Assembly: GCF_002407185.1 (NCBI RefSeq)
Contig: NZ_CP023563.1
Location: 2,604,001-2,668,000, forward strand
Source: Brachybacterium vulturis
GTDB lineage: Bacteria > Actinomycetota > Actinomycetes > Actinomycetales > Dermabacteraceae
Direction of reading: 5' to 3'
DNA length: 64,000 nt
Shown: positions 27,266 through 37,730 of the stretch, piece by piece
How the letters are laid out: every line of letters starts with the position of its first letter
How positions within the stretch are numbered: the first letter of the stretch is position 1
Position numbers and translations under genes: made by a program
Notes under the pieces: model-generated
Database searches by the model: none
Told to the model about the DNA's origin: nothing
The model's input: only the letters and a program-made list of their open reading frames with translations

Positions 27266-27793
27266 TCAGTCGGTCAGGGGACGGCCGTAGGCGTCACGCT
27301 CGAAGGCCGACGACCTGGCCAGCACCATGATCCCCTCGATGACGCCCCACCACGCCCCGATGCCGCAGGTGAAGACGGTGACGAGGATCTGGATGATGCC
27401 GATGGTGGTGTAGCCCAGGAGGAAGCGGTGCACCCCGAACCCACCGAGGAAGATGCCCAGCAGACCCACCACCAGACGGCTCTGCACCTGGCCCGGCGGC
27501 ACCGGGCCGGCAGCGCCGGGCTGTCCGTAGGGGTCCGAGGCCGAGGGCCCGGAACCGGGTGCCGCCGACCATCCCTGCTGTCCCTGTCCGAAGGGATCCT
27601 GCCCGGCGAACGGCTGCTGACCGTAGGGATCCGAGGCGGAGTGCGACGAGGGCTGTGCGTAGGGGTCCTGCGAGGCGGGCGGCTGCGCCCACGGATCCTG
27701 CGGGGGCAGCCCCGCGTCGTTCTGCGCACCGTGCGGGGCGCGGTCGTCGTGCCCCTGGGGGTTCCAGGAGCCGTGATCACCGGGATTGCTCAT
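27266..27793 (-). CDS. TM2-domain membrane protein with Pro/Gln-rich repeats
   Basis: This 175-residue protein has a disordered N-terminal half carrying degenerate repeats (QDPYAQP, SDPYGQQ, QDPFGQG, SDPYGQP) and a C-terminal TM2 domain: SRLVVGLLGIFLGGFGVHRF, then LGYTTIGIIQILVTVFTCGIG. Function of the family is unknown. Start at MSNPGDH; TATCGT lies seven bases before the ATG, suggesting a leaderless message. It lies just upstream of the DUF4190-like gene (40 bp). Confidence 0.85.
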   Translation of the reverse strand: MSNPGDHGSWNPQGHDDRAPHGAQNDAGLPPQDPWAQPPASQDPYAQPSSHSASDPYGQQPFAGQDPFGQGQQGWSAAPGSGPSASDPYGQPGAAGPVPPGQVQSRLVVGLLGIFLGGFGVHRFLLGYTTIGIIQILVTVFTCGIGAWWGVIEGIMVLARSSAFERDAYGRPLTD

Positions 27794-27863
27794 GGTGCCC
27801 ACGATACGTGGTCCCGCCGCGGCGCCGCGCCCCGGCATCCCGCTGTGGCGCGGCGCACGGTGC

Positions 27864-30125
27864 TCAGCGCCGGCGCTTCTCCCGGATCCGCACGCCGATC
27901 ACGATGGGCGAGCCGGTGAAGGTGAAATCTTCGCGCAGGCGGCGTTCGATGAACCGGCGGTAGCCGTGCTCGAGGAACCCGCTGGCGAAGATGACGAAGC
28001 GCGGCGGTCGGGTGCGTGCCTGCGTCGCGAACAGGATGCGGGACTGCTTGCCGCCGCGCAGCGGATGCGGATGCGCGGCCACCAGCTGGCCGAGGAAGGC
28101 GTTGAGCCGTCCGGTGGGGATGCGCCGGTCCCAGGAGTCCAGCGCCGTCTCGAGCGCGGGCACCAGCTTCTCGGCGTGCCGGCCGGTCCGGGCGGAGATG
28201 TTCACGCGCGGCGCCCAGGCGACATGCGCGAGATCACGCTCGATCTCGTGTTCGAGCGCCTTGTGCCGCTCCTCGTCCAGCAGATCCCACTTGTTGAAGG
28301 CGAGCACCAGGGCACGACCCGATTCCAGGACCATGTCGATGATCTTCAGGTCCTGGGTCGAGATCGGCTCGGAGGCCTCGAGCAGCACCACGGCGATCTC
28401 GGCCCGGTCCAGGGCCGCCCGGGTGCGCAGCGAGGCGTAGTAGTCGGCGCCCTGGGCCTGGAGGACTCGCCGTCGGATCCCGGCGGTGTCCACGAAGGTC
28501 CACTCCTTGCCGCCGAGGGTGATCTTCTCGTCGACCGGGTCCCGGGTGGTGCCGGCGATGTCGTCGACCACGACGCGCTGCTCCCGGGCGAGCCGGTTCA
28601 GCAGCGAGGACTTCCCGACGTTCGGGCGGCCGAGGAGCGCGACGCGGCGCGGTCCGTGATCCGCGGGGGCGCCGCGGCCCTCCTCGGGCATGGCGCCCAC
28701 CACGGTGTCGAGCAGGTCGCCGGAACCACGGCCGTGCAGGGCGGAGACCGCATGCGGCTCCCCCAGGCCGAGATTCCACAGCGCCGCGGCCTCGAGCTCA
28801 CCGCGCTCGTCGTCGACCTTGTTGGCGACCAGCACGATCGGCACCTTCGCCTTGCGGAGCACCTTGAGCAGCTGTTCGTCGGTGGTCGTGATGCCCACGT
28901 TCGCATCGACGATGAACATCACCACGTCGGCGAGGGAGACGGCGAACTCGGCCTGCTCCGCGACCCGGTGGGCCATGCCCTGGACCCGCTCCTCCCAGCC
29001 TCCGGTATCGACCAGCCAGAAGTCCTTCCCGGTCCATTCCGCCTCGTAGAACACGCGGTCGCGGGTCACCCCGGGACGGTCCTCCACGACCGCCTCGCGA
29101 CGGCCCAGGATCCGATTGACCAGCGTGGATTTTCCGACGTTCGGGCGGCCGACGACGGCGACGACGGGGAGATTGCGCTGGACGGCGAGGCGCGGCCCCT
29201 CCTCCTCGTGCCCGGTGAGCAGCGCCAGGTCCTCCTCGTCGAGGTCGTAGGCGGACAGGCCTGCCCGCAGTGCGGTCTCGACCTCCTGATCGGTGGGACC
29301 AGCGGTGCCCTCGGCGCGAGGCCCCCGGTCGGAGAGGACCGCACGGTCCCGGGCCGCCGGCTCGGGACGGCCGTGCAGGGCCTCCTCCTGGTCGGATTCG
29401 GCGGCCGCGACCAGCATCAGGACCTGTTCGACGACGTCCTCGACACCGAGGCCGGTGGTGTCCACGGTCTCGACGCCCTCGGCGGCGGTGCGGAACTCGG
29501 AGACGGTGGCATCGTCGCGGTCGCGGCGCAGGACCTGGTCCGCCATCCGCGCCCGGGTGTCCTCGGAGTCCTCGAGGTCCAGCTCCGCGGCACGGCGCCG
29601 CATGCGCTCCTCGTCGGAGGCGGTCAGCAGCACCCGCACCTGGGCGTCGGGGGCGACGACGGTGGTGATGTCACGTCCCTCGGCGACGCAGAAGCCGCGC
29701 TCCGCGGCCGCGGCGAAGAACAGCTCGCGCTGGCGACGCTGCAGGATCGCGCGCACCAGCGTGTTGGTGGCGACGGCGCTGACCTGCTGGGAGATCCGCT
29801 CGGAGCGGATCTCGGCCGTGATGTCGGTGCCGGCGACCACGACCGTGGCGCCTGCGGGATCCGTGCCCTGGACGAGGTCGATCTCCTCGGCGGCGCGGGC
29901 GACGGCCTCACGGTCGGCGAGGTCGATGCCCTGGTCCAGGCACCACCAGGTCACCGACCGGTACATCGCGCCGGTGTCGAGGATCCCGCCGTCGAGGGCA
30001 TCGGCCACCAGTCGCGACACGGTGGACTTGCCGGAGCCGGCCGGGCCGTCGATGGCGATGGTGATGCCCTCGGCCGGGCGGGTGGATGCGAGGTCGGAGG
30101 GGTCGTGCGGCGCGCTGGTGTGCAT
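27864..30125 (-). CDS. der: Bifunctional cytidylate kinase-GTPase Der fusion
   Basis: This 753-residue fusion has CMP kinase in residues ~20-235 (P-loop [25 protein letters not shown]) and the ribosome-assembly GTPase Der from ~310 onward, with two GTPase domains ([15 protein letters not shown] and [15 protein letters not shown], each followed by DTGG/DTAG and NKVD/NKWD) and a C-terminal KH-like domain. The linker (235-310) is acidic and Ala-rich. The separate genes are adjacent in most relatives; the fusion is known in some actinobacteria. TATCCT six bases before the ATG suggests a leaderless start. Confidence 0.96.
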   Translation of the reverse strand: MHTSAPHDPSDLASTRPAEGITIAIDGPAGSGKSTVSRLVADALDGGILDTGAMYRSVTWWCLDQGIDLADREAVARAAEEIDLVQGTDPAGATVVVAGTDITAEIRSERISQQVSAVATNTLVRAILQRRQRELFFAAAAERGFCVAEGRDITTVVAPDAQVRVLLTASDEERMRRRAAELDLEDSEDTRARMADQVLRRDRDDATVSEFRTAAEGVETVDTTGLGVEDVVEQVLMLVAAAESDQEEALHGRPEPAARDRAVLSDRGPRAEGTAGPTDQEVETALRAGLSAYDLDEEDLALLTGHEEEGPRLAVQRNLPVVAVVGRPNVGKSTLVNRILGRREAVVEDRPGVTRDRVFYEAEWTGKDFWLVDTGGWEERVQGMAHRVAEQAEFAVSLADVVMFIVDANVGITTTDEQLLKVLRKAKVPIVLVANKVDDERGELEAAALWNLGLGEPHAVSALHGRGSGDLLDTVVGAMPEEGRGAPADHGPRRVALLGRPNVGKSSLLNRLAREQRVVVDDIAGTTRDPVDEKITLGGKEWTFVDTAGIRRRVLQAQGADYYASLRTRAALDRAEIAVVLLEASEPISTQDLKIIDMVLESGRALVLAFNKWDLLDEERHKALEHEIERDLAHVAWAPRVNISARTGRHAEKLVPALETALDSWDRRIPTGRLNAFLGQLVAAHPHPLRGGKQSRILFATQARTRPPRFVIFASGFLEHGYRRFIERRLREDFTFTGSPIVIGVRIREKRRR

Positions 30126-30131
30126 CCGGCA

Positions 30132-30137
30132 AGGATA
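30132..30137 (-). promoter_or_regulatory. -10 box of cmk-der (leaderless)
   Basis: TATCCT on the minus strand, then six bases, then the ATG. There is no Shine-Dalgarno sequence. It lies between the tyrA stop (30146) and the der start. Confidence 0.5.
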
Positions 30138-30145
30138 CGGGGCGC

Positions 30146-31255
30146 TCAGGCGTCCGCGACCCTCCACCCGCGTTCGGCGAGCTCCCGCGTGAGCAGGTCC
30201 TCACGGGCGGCGTCGATCGCGATGTGCGCGAGGCCCACGTCACGTCCCAGCTCGTGCTCGAGGCGGAGATCCTCGAGGTTCACGCCGATCTGCCCGATCT
30301 CCGTGAGCAGCCGGGCGAGCTCTCCGGGACGGTCGGGGACCAGCACCACGACCGTGGCGAAGGCGTCGGTCGCACCGCCGTGCTTGCCGGGGATGCGGCG
30401 CACCCCGCGGTTGCCCGCGGAGACGAGGTCGGCCAGGGCCCGACGGGAACCGGTGCCCGGATCCGGGTCCCCCGCGAGCGTGCCGAGCGCCGTCAGCACG
30501 TCCTCGAGCCGTTCCCGGACCACGCCGAGCACCTGCCCGACCGCGCTCGCGTTCGCGCCGAGGATCTCCACCCACAGCCGCGGATCGGAGTCGGCGATGC
30601 GGGTGGTGTCGCGCAGCCCCTGGCCGGCGAGTCCCAGGGCGGGCTCGCTGGGCTCGAGCAGGGTGGCGGCCAGCAGGCTCGACATCACCTGCGGCACATG
30701 GGAGACCTGGGCGACGGCGATATCGTGCGCGGCGGCATCCATCGTGGTGGGCACCGAGCCGATCTCGAGGGCCAGGCCCCGCAGCGCGTTCACCGCACGA
30801 GGCTCGGTGCTCTGGTGAGGGACGATGACGAAGGGACGGCCCAGGAACAGATCGGCGCGGGCGGCGATCACGCCGGAGACCTCACGACCGGCCATGGGGT
30901 GGGCGCCGATGTACCGCGGCAGGTCCTCGGCCCGCGCCCGCGAGCGCAGTCCGTCCAGCACGGTGGACTTGACGCTGGCGACGTCGGCGACCAGGGCCTC
31001 CGGCCAGCTGCGCAGCGCCCGCTGGACGAGCGCCGCAGCGACGTCGGGCGGTGCCGCGACCAGCACCAGCGCAGGATCGGGGGCATCAGCGCCCGGCAGC
31101 TCCCCCACCCCGAGCTCGACGGCCAGTGCCGCGGTGCCCGGGGAGGCGTCCTCCACCTGGATCTCCACCCCGGCCCGGCGCAGCGCCAGGCCGAGGGAGC
31201 CGCCGATCAGCCCGGTGCCGATGATCCGCACCGGTGACGGCACCAGAGCCGTCAC
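30146..31255 (-). CDS. tyrA: Prephenate dehydrogenase
   Basis: This 369-residue enzyme oxidatively decarboxylates prephenate to 4-hydroxyphenylpyruvate in tyrosine synthesis. NAD(P) binding appears at [15 protein letters not shown] (residues ~13-27) and the catalytic-region [13 protein letters not shown] near residue 120. A C-terminal ACT domain ([20 protein letters not shown], from ~300) suggests feedback control by an aromatic amino acid. The start overlaps the rluB stop by four bases. Confidence 0.94.
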   Translation of the reverse strand: MTALVPSPVRIIGTGLIGGSLGLALRRAGVEIQVEDASPGTAALAVELGVGELPGADAPDPALVLVAAPPDVAAALVQRALRSWPEALVADVASVKSTVLDGLRSRARAEDLPRYIGAHPMAGREVSGVIAARADLFLGRPFVIVPHQSTEPRAVNALRGLALEIGSVPTTMDAAAHDIAVAQVSHVPQVMSSLLAATLLEPSEPALGLAGQGLRDTTRIADSDPRLWVEILGANASAVGQVLGVVRERLEDVLTALGTLAGDPDPGTGSRRALADLVSAGNRGVRRIPGKHGGATDAFATVVVLVPDRPGELARLLTEIGQIGVNLEDLRLEHELGRDVGLAHIAIDAAREDLLTRELAERGWRVADA

Positions 31256-32124
31256 AGCCCCACCTCGGCCATCAGGGTGCCCAGCTCGCGACCGGTGAGC
31301 TCACGGGTGGTGCCGGAGGGGAGATCGCCCAGCAGGACCGGTCCGATGCGGGTGCGCATCAGGGCGGTCAGCTCGAATCCCTGGGAGGCGAACATGCGGC
31401 GCACGATGCGGTTGCGGCCCTCGTGGAGCGTCACCTCGACCACCGCTTCACGGCCGTCCTGGGCCAGCACCCGGGCGCGGTCGGCGCGGGCCGGACCGTC
31501 CTCGAGCTGGACCCCTTCGCGCAGCGTCTTGACCAGGCCGCGCGGCGGACCGCCGGGGGCGTCGAAGCGGCACACGTAGGTCTTGGCGACCTCGAAGCTG
31601 GGATGGGTGAGGCGGTGGGCGAGCTCGCCGTCGTTGGTCAGCAGCAGCAGACCCTCGGTCTCGTAGTCCAGCCGGCCCACGTGATAGAGCCGCTGCGGGT
31701 GCCCGGCGGTGAACTCGCTGAGGTCGCGCCGCCCCTCGGGGTCGCTCATCGCCGAGACCACCGCCCTGGGCTTGTTCAGCACCAGGGTCAGCTTGGACGT
31801 GTCCAGCTGCAGCCGGCGGCCGTCGACGTGGATCACCTGTGCGGCGGGATCCACGCGGACACCCTGCTCCTGGACGATCTCGCCGTCCACCCGCACCCGG
31901 CCGCCGGAGATCAGCGCCTCGCAGGCACGGCGCGAGCCGAGACCGGCCCGGGCCAGCACCTTCTGCAGTCGCTCGCCGTCGTCCCGATGCGGCTCCGACG
32001 AGGAGCCGGCAGTGGCGGCGCCGGCCGTGACCGGCTTCCCCTCGCCGTCGCGGAGACGGACGTGACGGGGCGGGGTGAAGGCGCTGCGCCGTCGGGCCGG
32101 GCGGCCGGAGCGATCCGCGGCCAT
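31252..32124 (-). CDS. rluB: rRNA pseudouridine synthase (RsuA/RluB family)
   Basis: This 290-residue enzyme converts a uridine of 23S rRNA to pseudouridine. It has an S4 RNA-binding domain (LARAGLGSRRACEALISGG, ~residues 55-75) and the RsuA/RluB catalytic Asp in YHVGRLDYETEGLLLLTNDG. A 45-residue basic N-terminal tail is present. The ATG overlaps the parA stop directly, leaving no room for scpA/scpB, which usually sit here. Confidence 0.93.
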   Translation of the reverse strand: MAADRSGRPARRRSAFTPPRHVRLRDGEGKPVTAGAATAGSSSEPHRDDGERLQKVLARAGLGSRRACEALISGGRVRVDGEIVQEQGVRVDPAAQVIHVDGRRLQLDTSKLTLVLNKPRAVVSAMSDPEGRRDLSEFTAGHPQRLYHVGRLDYETEGLLLLTNDGELAHRLTHPSFEVAKTYVCRFDAPGGPPRGLVKTLREGVQLEDGPARADRARVLAQDGREAVVEVTLHEGRNRIVRRMFASQGFELTALMRTRIGPVLLGDLPSGTTRELTGRELGTLMAEVGL

Positions 32125-32996
32125 CAGGCGGCGGCGCCGCGGGAGATGAGCTCCCGGGCCAGCTGGCGGTAGGCCGCCGCGCCCTTGTTCGAGGTGGCGA
32201 AGGAGATGATCGGCTCCGCGGCCACGGAGGCGTCGGGGAACTTCACGGTGCGGTTGATGGTGGTGTGGAGGACCTGGTCCGGGAACGCCTCCACGACGCG
32301 CTGGCACACCTCGCGGGCGTGCAGGGTGCGCGGGTCGAACATGGTGATGAGGATGCCGTCGAGCTCGAGGCGCGGGTTGATGCGGTCCTGGACCTTCTCG
32401 ATGGTCTCCACCAGCAGCGCCACGCCGCGCAGCGCGAAGTACTCGGCCTCCAGCGGGATGATCACGCCGTGGCTGGCGGCCAGTGCGTTCACGGTCAGCA
32501 GCCCCAGGGACGGCTGGCAGTCGATGAGGATGACGTCGTAGTCGTCGGCCACCGGGCGCAGCACCCGGGCCAGGGCCATCTCGCGAGCGACCTCGTTGAC
32601 GAGGGTGACCTCCGCGGCGGAGAGGTCGATGTTGGCCGGGAGCACGTCGAGGTTCTCGGTGTGCGTCTCCTGGATGACGCCGTGCACGTCGTGACCGCGC
32701 TCCATGAGCAGGTTGTAGACGGTCAGGTCGAGCTCGTAGGGATTCACGCCGGTGCCCGCGCTGAGGGCGCCCTGGGGATCGAGGTCCACCAGGAGCACCT
32801 TGCGGCCGAGCTCGGCCAGTGCCGCACCCAGATTGATGACACTGGTCGTCTTCCCGACCCCGCCCTTCTGGTTCACCATCGAGATGATCCGGGCCGGGCC
32901 GTGGCCGTCGAGCGGGGCCGGCTCCGGGAGCTCCGGCATCGGGCGCCCGGTCGGGCCGAGGTCGATGTCGAGCTGCTGGGAGGAGGTCGGGCTCAC
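32124..32996 (-). CDS. parA: ParA-family ATPase (Soj-like)
   Basis: This ~290-residue deviant-Walker ATPase (VNQKGGVGKTTSVINLG near residue 38; later DLDPQGALS and IDCQPSLGLLT) belongs to the ParA/Soj group involved in DNA or cargo positioning. No parB is next to it; it is the copy normally found in the xerD-scpAB cluster, not the origin parAB pair. The GTG start at 32996 has AGGA seven bases upstream; a TTG start at 33167 would add 57 Pro/Arg-rich residues that look non-coding. Confidence 0.9.
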   Translation of the reverse strand: MSPTSSQQLDIDLGPTGRPMPELPEPAPLDGHGPARIISMVNQKGGVGKTTSVINLGAALAELGRKVLLVDLDPQGALSAGTGVNPYELDLTVYNLLMERGHDVHGVIQETHTENLDVLPANIDLSAAEVTLVNEVAREMALARVLRPVADDYDVILIDCQPSLGLLTVNALAASHGVIIPLEAEYFALRGVALLVETIEKVQDRINPRLELDGILITMFDPRTLHAREVCQRVVEAFPDQVLHTTINRTVKFPDASVAAEPIISFATSNKGAAAYRQLARELISRGAAA

Positions 32997-33166
32997 GTCG
33001 GTGTCCTGTCGTCGGCGTCGTGGTCTGTGGCGGGCACGGGGCGCTCCGCGATGGGTCCGGTAAGGGTCCGGTCCCGGTCCGGGAAGCGGGAGCTGCGCCG
33101 TGCTGTCGTCGTCTCGCGCAGGACGTCCGCCGCCGGTGGGGCCGGGCAGGGGCGTCGTGCCGGACA

Positions 33167-33172
33167 AGTCTA
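33167..33172 (-). promoter_or_regulatory. -10 box candidate for parA
   Basis: TAGACT on the minus strand overlaps the xerD stop codon (TAG). It would start a transcript with a 160-base leader before the parA GTG and agrees with the shorter parA reading. No -35 was identified. Confidence 0.3.
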
Positions 33173-34165
33173 AGCCCCCCGCCGGGCCCGGGGGTGGGCA
33201 CCCGCATGGGTCTCGCGCAGCGAATCCACTGTGACCTGCGTGTACAGCTGTGTCGTGGTGACCGATGCATGACCGAGCAGCTCCTGCACGGACCGCACAT
33301 CCGCTCCCCCGTGCAGCAGATGCGTCGCATAGGAGTGGCGCAGGGTGTGCGGGCTGATCGGCTCGGGCAGAGCGGTCAGCTCCGCGGCCTCGGCGGCGCG
33401 CTGGACCACCTGCCAGGCCGCCTGCCGGGTCAGCCGGGTCCCGCGCGAGCCGAGGAACACCGCCGGCGTGCCGGATCCGCGCGGGGCCAGGATCGGGCGG
33501 CCACGGGTCAGATAGGCCTCCAGCGCCTCGAGCGCGAAGCGACCGACGGGCACGATGCGGTGCCTGTCCCCCTTGCCGCGCAGCACGGCCGCGCGCTCCC
33601 CCACCTCGACGTCGTCGATGTCGAGACCGGTGGCCTCCGAGATCCGGGCGCCGAGCCCGTAGAGGACCTCGAGCAGGGCCCGGTCGCGCAGCGCCCGGGC
33701 GGTGGCGTCCCGGCCGGTGCCGGGCCGTCCCGCGGCCTCGATCAGCGCCTCGACCTGGTCGATGGTGAGCGGATGCGGCAGTCGCCGCGGCAGCGCCGGG
33801 GCCGGCACCAGCCGCGAGGGGTCCCCGGTGGTGGAGACCCGTTCGGCGTCGAGGAAGGAGTGCAGGCCGCGCACCGCGGCCAGTGATCGGGCGGCCGAGG
33901 CGGCCGAGAGCGCGCTGCCCCCGTCGGCGCCGGTGCGCAGCGCCTGCAGCCAGGCTCCGAGGTGCCGCGGGTCGACCGCTGCCGGATCGACCTCCTGCCG
34001 GGACAGGTCGCGGAGATAGCGGCGCAGGTCCCGCTCATAGGCGGCGAGGGTGTTTGCGGATAGCCCGCGCTCGATCCGCAGATGGCTGAGGTACTGCTCG
34101 AGGATCCGGCGGTCCCCGGGGCGCAGCCCCGCGGCGGCGGGATCCGGCGTGCCGCCCGGGGTCAC
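33170..34165 (-). CDS. xerD: Site-specific tyrosine recombinase XerD
   Basis: This 331-residue enzyme resolves chromosome dimers at dif with XerC. An N-terminal SAM-like core-binding domain ([18 protein letters not shown]) is followed by the catalytic domain with Arg in [11 protein letters not shown], Lys in [20 protein letters not shown] (HxxR), and [16 protein letters not shown] with the final His and nucleophile Tyr. The start is the GTG overlapping the ctaB stop (GTGA). Position before parA, tyrA and cmk-der supports XerD rather than XerC. Confidence 0.93.
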   Translation of the reverse strand: MTPGGTPDPAAAGLRPGDRRILEQYLSHLRIERGLSANTLAAYERDLRRYLRDLSRQEVDPAAVDPRHLGAWLQALRTGADGGSALSAASAARSLAAVRGLHSFLDAERVSTTGDPSRLVPAPALPRRLPHPLTIDQVEALIEAAGRPGTGRDATARALRDRALLEVLYGLGARISEATGLDIDDVEVGERAAVLRGKGDRHRIVPVGRFALEALEAYLTRGRPILAPRGSGTPAVFLGSRGTRLTRQAAWQVVQRAAEAAELTALPEPISPHTLRHSYATHLLHGGADVRSVQELLGHASVTTTQLYTQVTVDSLRETHAGAHPRARRGA

Positions 34166-35112
34166 AGAGTGACGAAGGGATCGATCGCGAGGGCGACGAA
34201 CAGGACGGTCAGGTAGGTGATGGAGCCGTGGAAGACGGTCATCGGACCCAGCGCCTTCCCGGTCAGGCCGCGACGCACCCGCAGCGCGTAGCGCACCACC
34301 AGGATGCCGAACCAGAGGCCCGCGCCGACGGCAGCGACGCCGTACACCCAGCCGGTGGCGCCGAGCGGGATGATCGCGAGGCTGGAGGCGACCATCAGCG
34401 CGGTGTGCATGAGCATCTGGCGGGCCACGTTCGTGCGGGACGCGACCACCGGCAGCATCGGCACCCCGGCGGCGGCGTAGTCCGTGGAGAACTTCTCGGC
34501 CAGGGGCCAGTAGTGCGGCGGGGTCCAGAAGAAGATGACCAGGAACAGCAGCACGGCCGTCCAGGAGACGGTCCCGGTCACCGCCGACCAGCCGATCAGC
34601 ACCGGCATGCAGCCGGCGACCCCGCCCCAGACGATGTTCTGGCTGGTGCGGCGCTTGAGCAGCATCGTGTAGAAGACGACGTAGAGCAGGATCGCACCGA
34701 CCGCGAGGGCGGCCGAGACCCAGTTGACCAGCAGGCCCAGCCAGAGCGCGGAGACGATCGAGATCGTGATCCCGAAGATCAGGGCGGCCCGCGGCGAGAC
34801 GGCCCCGGAGGGGATCGGCCGGTTGCGGGTGCGCTTCATCTTCGCGTCGATGTCGCGCTCGAGGTACATGTTCAGGGTGTTGGCACCGCCGGCGGCGAGG
34901 TAGCCACCGACCATCGTGGCCAGGATCAGCCACAGCGAGGGGAACCCGCCCGCGGCGAGGAACATGGTGGGGATGGTGGTGATCAGCAGCAGCTCGATGA
35001 TCCGAGGCTTGGTCAGCGCCACGTAGCTGAGGACCACGGAGCGCACGGACTGCGGCGTCCGACCACCGTCCCGGCCCGAGTTCCGTACCGACGCTCCCTG
35101 GGTGGCGGTCAC
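34162..35112 (-). CDS. ctaB: Protoheme IX farnesyltransferase (heme O synthase)
   Basis: This 316-residue UbiA-family membrane enzyme attaches farnesyl to heme B for cytochrome oxidase. The two Asp-rich motifs are in [18 protein letters not shown] and, in the second half, [21 protein letters not shown]. About eight or nine helices are predicted. The start is GTG with GGAGGAAGG nine bases upstream. It diverges from tkt, a common actinobacterial arrangement. Confidence 0.94.
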   Translation of the reverse strand: MTATQGASVRNSGRDGGRTPQSVRSVVLSYVALTKPRIIELLLITTIPTMFLAAGGFPSLWLILATMVGGYLAAGGANTLNMYLERDIDAKMKRTRNRPIPSGAVSPRAALIFGITISIVSALWLGLLVNWVSAALAVGAILLYVVFYTMLLKRRTSQNIVWGGVAGCMPVLIGWSAVTGTVSWTAVLLFLVIFFWTPPHYWPLAEKFSTDYAAAGVPMLPVVASRTNVARQMLMHTALMVASSLAIIPLGATGWVYGVAAVGAGLWFGILVVRYALRVRRGLTGKALGPMTVFHGSITYLTVLFVALAIDPFVTL

Positions 35113-35456
35113 CGCCCACCGTCCTTCCTCCTGAGCGCGACGCAGTCGTCGCGTGAACGCCGCCAGTCTAGGCCGCGGGGGCGGGGTCCGGCACCCCGAC
35201 ACGGGGTGAGACCCGGCACCGTCCGCCCTGCACGGCGCTCCTGAGGAGCGGCGCGGGGACCGGGGACGACCGGGGACGGGGACCCGCTCCCGGCAACCGG
35301 CTGGACCGAGGAGTCGCGGAGGCACCGCCCGGACTAAGGTGGGCCCGTCGTCTCGCGCAGGACCTCGCACGCCACCGCATGCCGAGGCCCTGCCGCCGAG
35401 GCCTGTCGAACCGAGCGGCCGTCAGCGCCGTACTCCGCCGAAAGGAATCACCCGAC
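35113..35456. promoter_or_regulatory. Divergent intergenic region ctaB/tkt
   Basis: This 344-bp region has no gene. TAGACT on the minus strand (35170-35165) is a likely -10 for ctaB, and TAAGGT (35335-35340) on the plus strand a likely -10 for tkt, which would leave a ~110-base tkt leader. Neither has a good -35. tkt has AAAGGA about ten bases before its ATG. Nothing else is recognisable. Confidence 0.35.
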
Positions 35457-37562
35457 ATGACAGAGACCTTCAAGGCCCCCGAGGGCTGGACCGATCTGGA
35501 CGCCCGGGCGGTCGACACCGCCCGCGTCCTCGCCGCGGACGCCGTGGAGAAGGTCGGCAGCGGTCACCCCGGCACCGCCGTGAGCCTCGCCCCGGCCGCG
35601 TACCTGCTCTATCAGGACCTGATGCGCCACGATCCGACCGATCCGACCTGGCTCGGCCGCGACCGCTTCGTCCTCTCCGCCGGACACTCCAGCCTCACCC
35701 AGTACATCCAGCTGTACCTCGGCGGTTTCGGTCTCGAGAAGCAGGACCTCGAGGAGCTGCGCACCTGGGGCTCGAAGACCCCGGGCCATCCCGAGAACTT
35801 CCTCACCCGGGGTGTCGAGATCACCACCGGCCCCCTCGGCCAGGGCGTCTCCTCCGCCGTCGGCTTCGCGATGGCGCAGCGCCGTGAGCGCGGCCTGCTC
35901 GACCCGTCCGCCGCACCGGGCACCAGCCCCTTCGACCACTTCACCTACGTGATCGTCTCCGACGGCGATCTCCAGGAAGGTGTCAGCAGCGAGGCCAGCT
36001 CGATCGCCGGCACCCAGCAGCTGGGCAACCTCATCGTGCTGTGGGACGACAACGAGATCTCCATCGAGGGTGACACCTCGATCGCGTTCACCGAGGACAC
36101 CGCCGCGCGCTACGAGGCCTACGGCTGGGACGTGCGCACCGTCGACTGGAGGTCCGGCGGTGCCGAGGGCTCCGCGTACGTCGAGGACGTCGCAGCGCTG
36201 AAGGCCGAGATCCTCGCGGGCCAGAAGGTCACCGACAAGCCGACCTTCATCCGCCTGCGCACCATCATCGGCTGGCCCATCCCGGAGCTGGCCGGCAGCC
36301 ACACCGTCCACGGCGCCAAGCTCGGCACCGAGGGCGTCGCGGGCCTCAAGGATGTGCTCGGCTTCGACGTCGAGCAGCAGTTCCAGGTCGACGAGGACGT
36401 GCTGGCCCACACCCGCGGCCTCGCCGAGCGCGCCGCGGCCGCGAGGGCCGAGTGGGACACGGGCTACCAGGCGTGGCGCTCCGCGAACACCGTGGCCGCG
36501 ACGCTCCTGGACCGTCTGCAGGCGCGCGAGCTGCCCGCGGGCTTCGCCGAGGCGTTCCCGAGCTTCGAGACGGACGAGAAGGGCATCGCCACCCGCGCCG
36601 CCTCCGGCAAGGTGCTGGGCGAGCTCGCCGCGGTGATGCCGGAGCTGTGGGGCGGTTCCGCCGACCTCGCCGGCTCGAACAACACCACCATGAAGGGCGA
36701 GCCCTCCTTCCTGCCCGCGGAGCACAGCTCCTCCGAGTTCGCCGGTGACCAGTACGGCCGCACGCTGCACTTCGGCATCCGCGAGCACGGGATGGGCTCG
36801 ATCCTGTCCGGCATCTCCCTGCACGGCCTGACCCGCCCCTACGGCGGCACCTTCTTCCAGTTCGCCGACTACATGCGCGGTGCGGTCCGACTCGCCTCGC
36901 TGATGAAGGTCCCGGCCACCTACGTGTGGACCCACGACTCCATCGGTCTGGGCGAGGACGGCCCCACTCACCAGCCCGTCGAGCACCTCGCCGCCTACCG
37001 GGCGATCCCGAACCTGTCGGTCGTGCGTCCGGCGGACGCCAACGAGACCTCACAGGCGTGGAAGACGATCCTGGAGCGCGACAGCGGCCCCGTGGGCCTG
37101 ATCCTGTCCCGCCAGGCGATGCCGACCTTCGACCGGACCGAGCACGCCGGTGCCGAGAACCTGGCCCAGGGCGGCTACATCATGAAGGAGGCCTCGGCGG
37201 AGCCGAAGGTCATCCTCATCGCCACCGGCTCCGAGGTGCAGTACGCCGCCGCGGCGCAGACGCAGCTGGAGGCGGCCGGCACCCCGGCCCGCCTGGTCTC
37301 GATGCCGTGCGTGGAATGGTTCGACGAGCAGGACGAGGCGTACCGGGAGTCCGTGCTCCCCGCCTCCGTCACCGCGCGCGTGAGCGTCGAGGCCGGGATC
37401 GCGATGCCGTGGCACCGCTTCCTGGGCACCCACGGCCGGGCGGTCTCGCTCGAGCACTACGGCGCCTCCGCCGACGCCAAGACCCTCTTCCGCGAGTTCG
37501 GCTTCACCGCCGAGGCCGTGGTCGAGGCCGCGCAGGAGTCGCTCGCCGCCTCCGGCGCGTGA
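35457..37562 (+). CDS. tkt: Transketolase
   Basis: This 701-residue thiamine-diphosphate enzyme moves two-carbon units in the pentose phosphate pathway. The TPP motif SDGDLQEGVSSE and the N-terminal GHPGTAVSLAPAAYLLYQDL are seen, then the pyrimidine-domain FGIREHGMGSILSG and the C-terminal domain with IATGSEVQYA. Standard length. It starts the plus-strand run tkt-tal-zwf-opcA/pgl, but a strong hairpin after it suggests partly separate transcription. Confidence 0.97.
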   Translation: MTETFKAPEGWTDLDARAVDTARVLAADAVEKVGSGHPGTAVSLAPAAYLLYQDLMRHDPTDPTWLGRDRFVLSAGHSSLTQYIQLYLGGFGLEKQDLEELRTWGSKTPGHPENFLTRGVEITTGPLGQGVSSAVGFAMAQRRERGLLDPSAAPGTSPFDHFTYVIVSDGDLQEGVSSEASSIAGTQQLGNLIVLWDDNEISIEGDTSIAFTEDTAARYEAYGWDVRTVDWRSGGAEGSAYVEDVAALKAEILAGQKVTDKPTFIRLRTIIGWPIPELAGSHTVHGAKLGTEGVAGLKDVLGFDVEQQFQVDEDVLAHTRGLAERAAAARAEWDTGYQAWRSANTVAATLLDRLQARELPAGFAEAFPSFETDEKGIATRAASGKVLGELAAVMPELWGGSADLAGSNNTTMKGEPSFLPAEHSSSEFAGDQYGRTLHFGIREHGMGSILSGISLHGLTRPYGGTFFQFADYMRGAVRLASLMKVPATYVWTHDSIGLGEDGPTHQPVEHLAAYRAIPNLSVVRPADANETSQAWKTILERDSGPVGLILSRQAMPTFDRTEHAGAENLAQGGYIMKEASAEPKVILIATGSEVQYAAAAQTQLEAAGTPARLVSMPCVEWFDEQDEAYRESVLPASVTARVSVEAGIAMPWHRFLGTHGRAVSLEHYGASADAKTLFREFGFTAEAVVEAAQESLAASGA

Positions 37563-37570
37563 GCACGTGC

Positions 37571-37597
37571 GGGGCAGGACCTCGGAGGTCCTGCCCC
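37571..37597 (+). terminator. Hairpin after tkt
   Basis: GGGGCAGGACC and GGTCCTGCCCC form a perfect 11-bp stem with a TCGGA loop, nine bases after the tkt stop. No T-run, as is usual in high-GC actinobacteria. Confidence 0.65.
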
Positions 37598-37730
37598 GCC
37601 GCCCCTCCCCCGCCCGTCCGATTGCGACAGGGTTCCCCGAGCCACATCATGGAAGGATCGGGCCCTCGCGGACGTTGACCCCGACGACACCAGTTCGACA
37701 CAGGGCGCCCAGCGCCCGGAAGGAACGATC

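Noticed and set aside
27490..27780. Possible DNA repeat array in the TM2 gene
   Set aside because: The regularity is an amino-acid repeat (DPYxQ) with variable codons, not a DNA-level tandem repeat or CRISPR.
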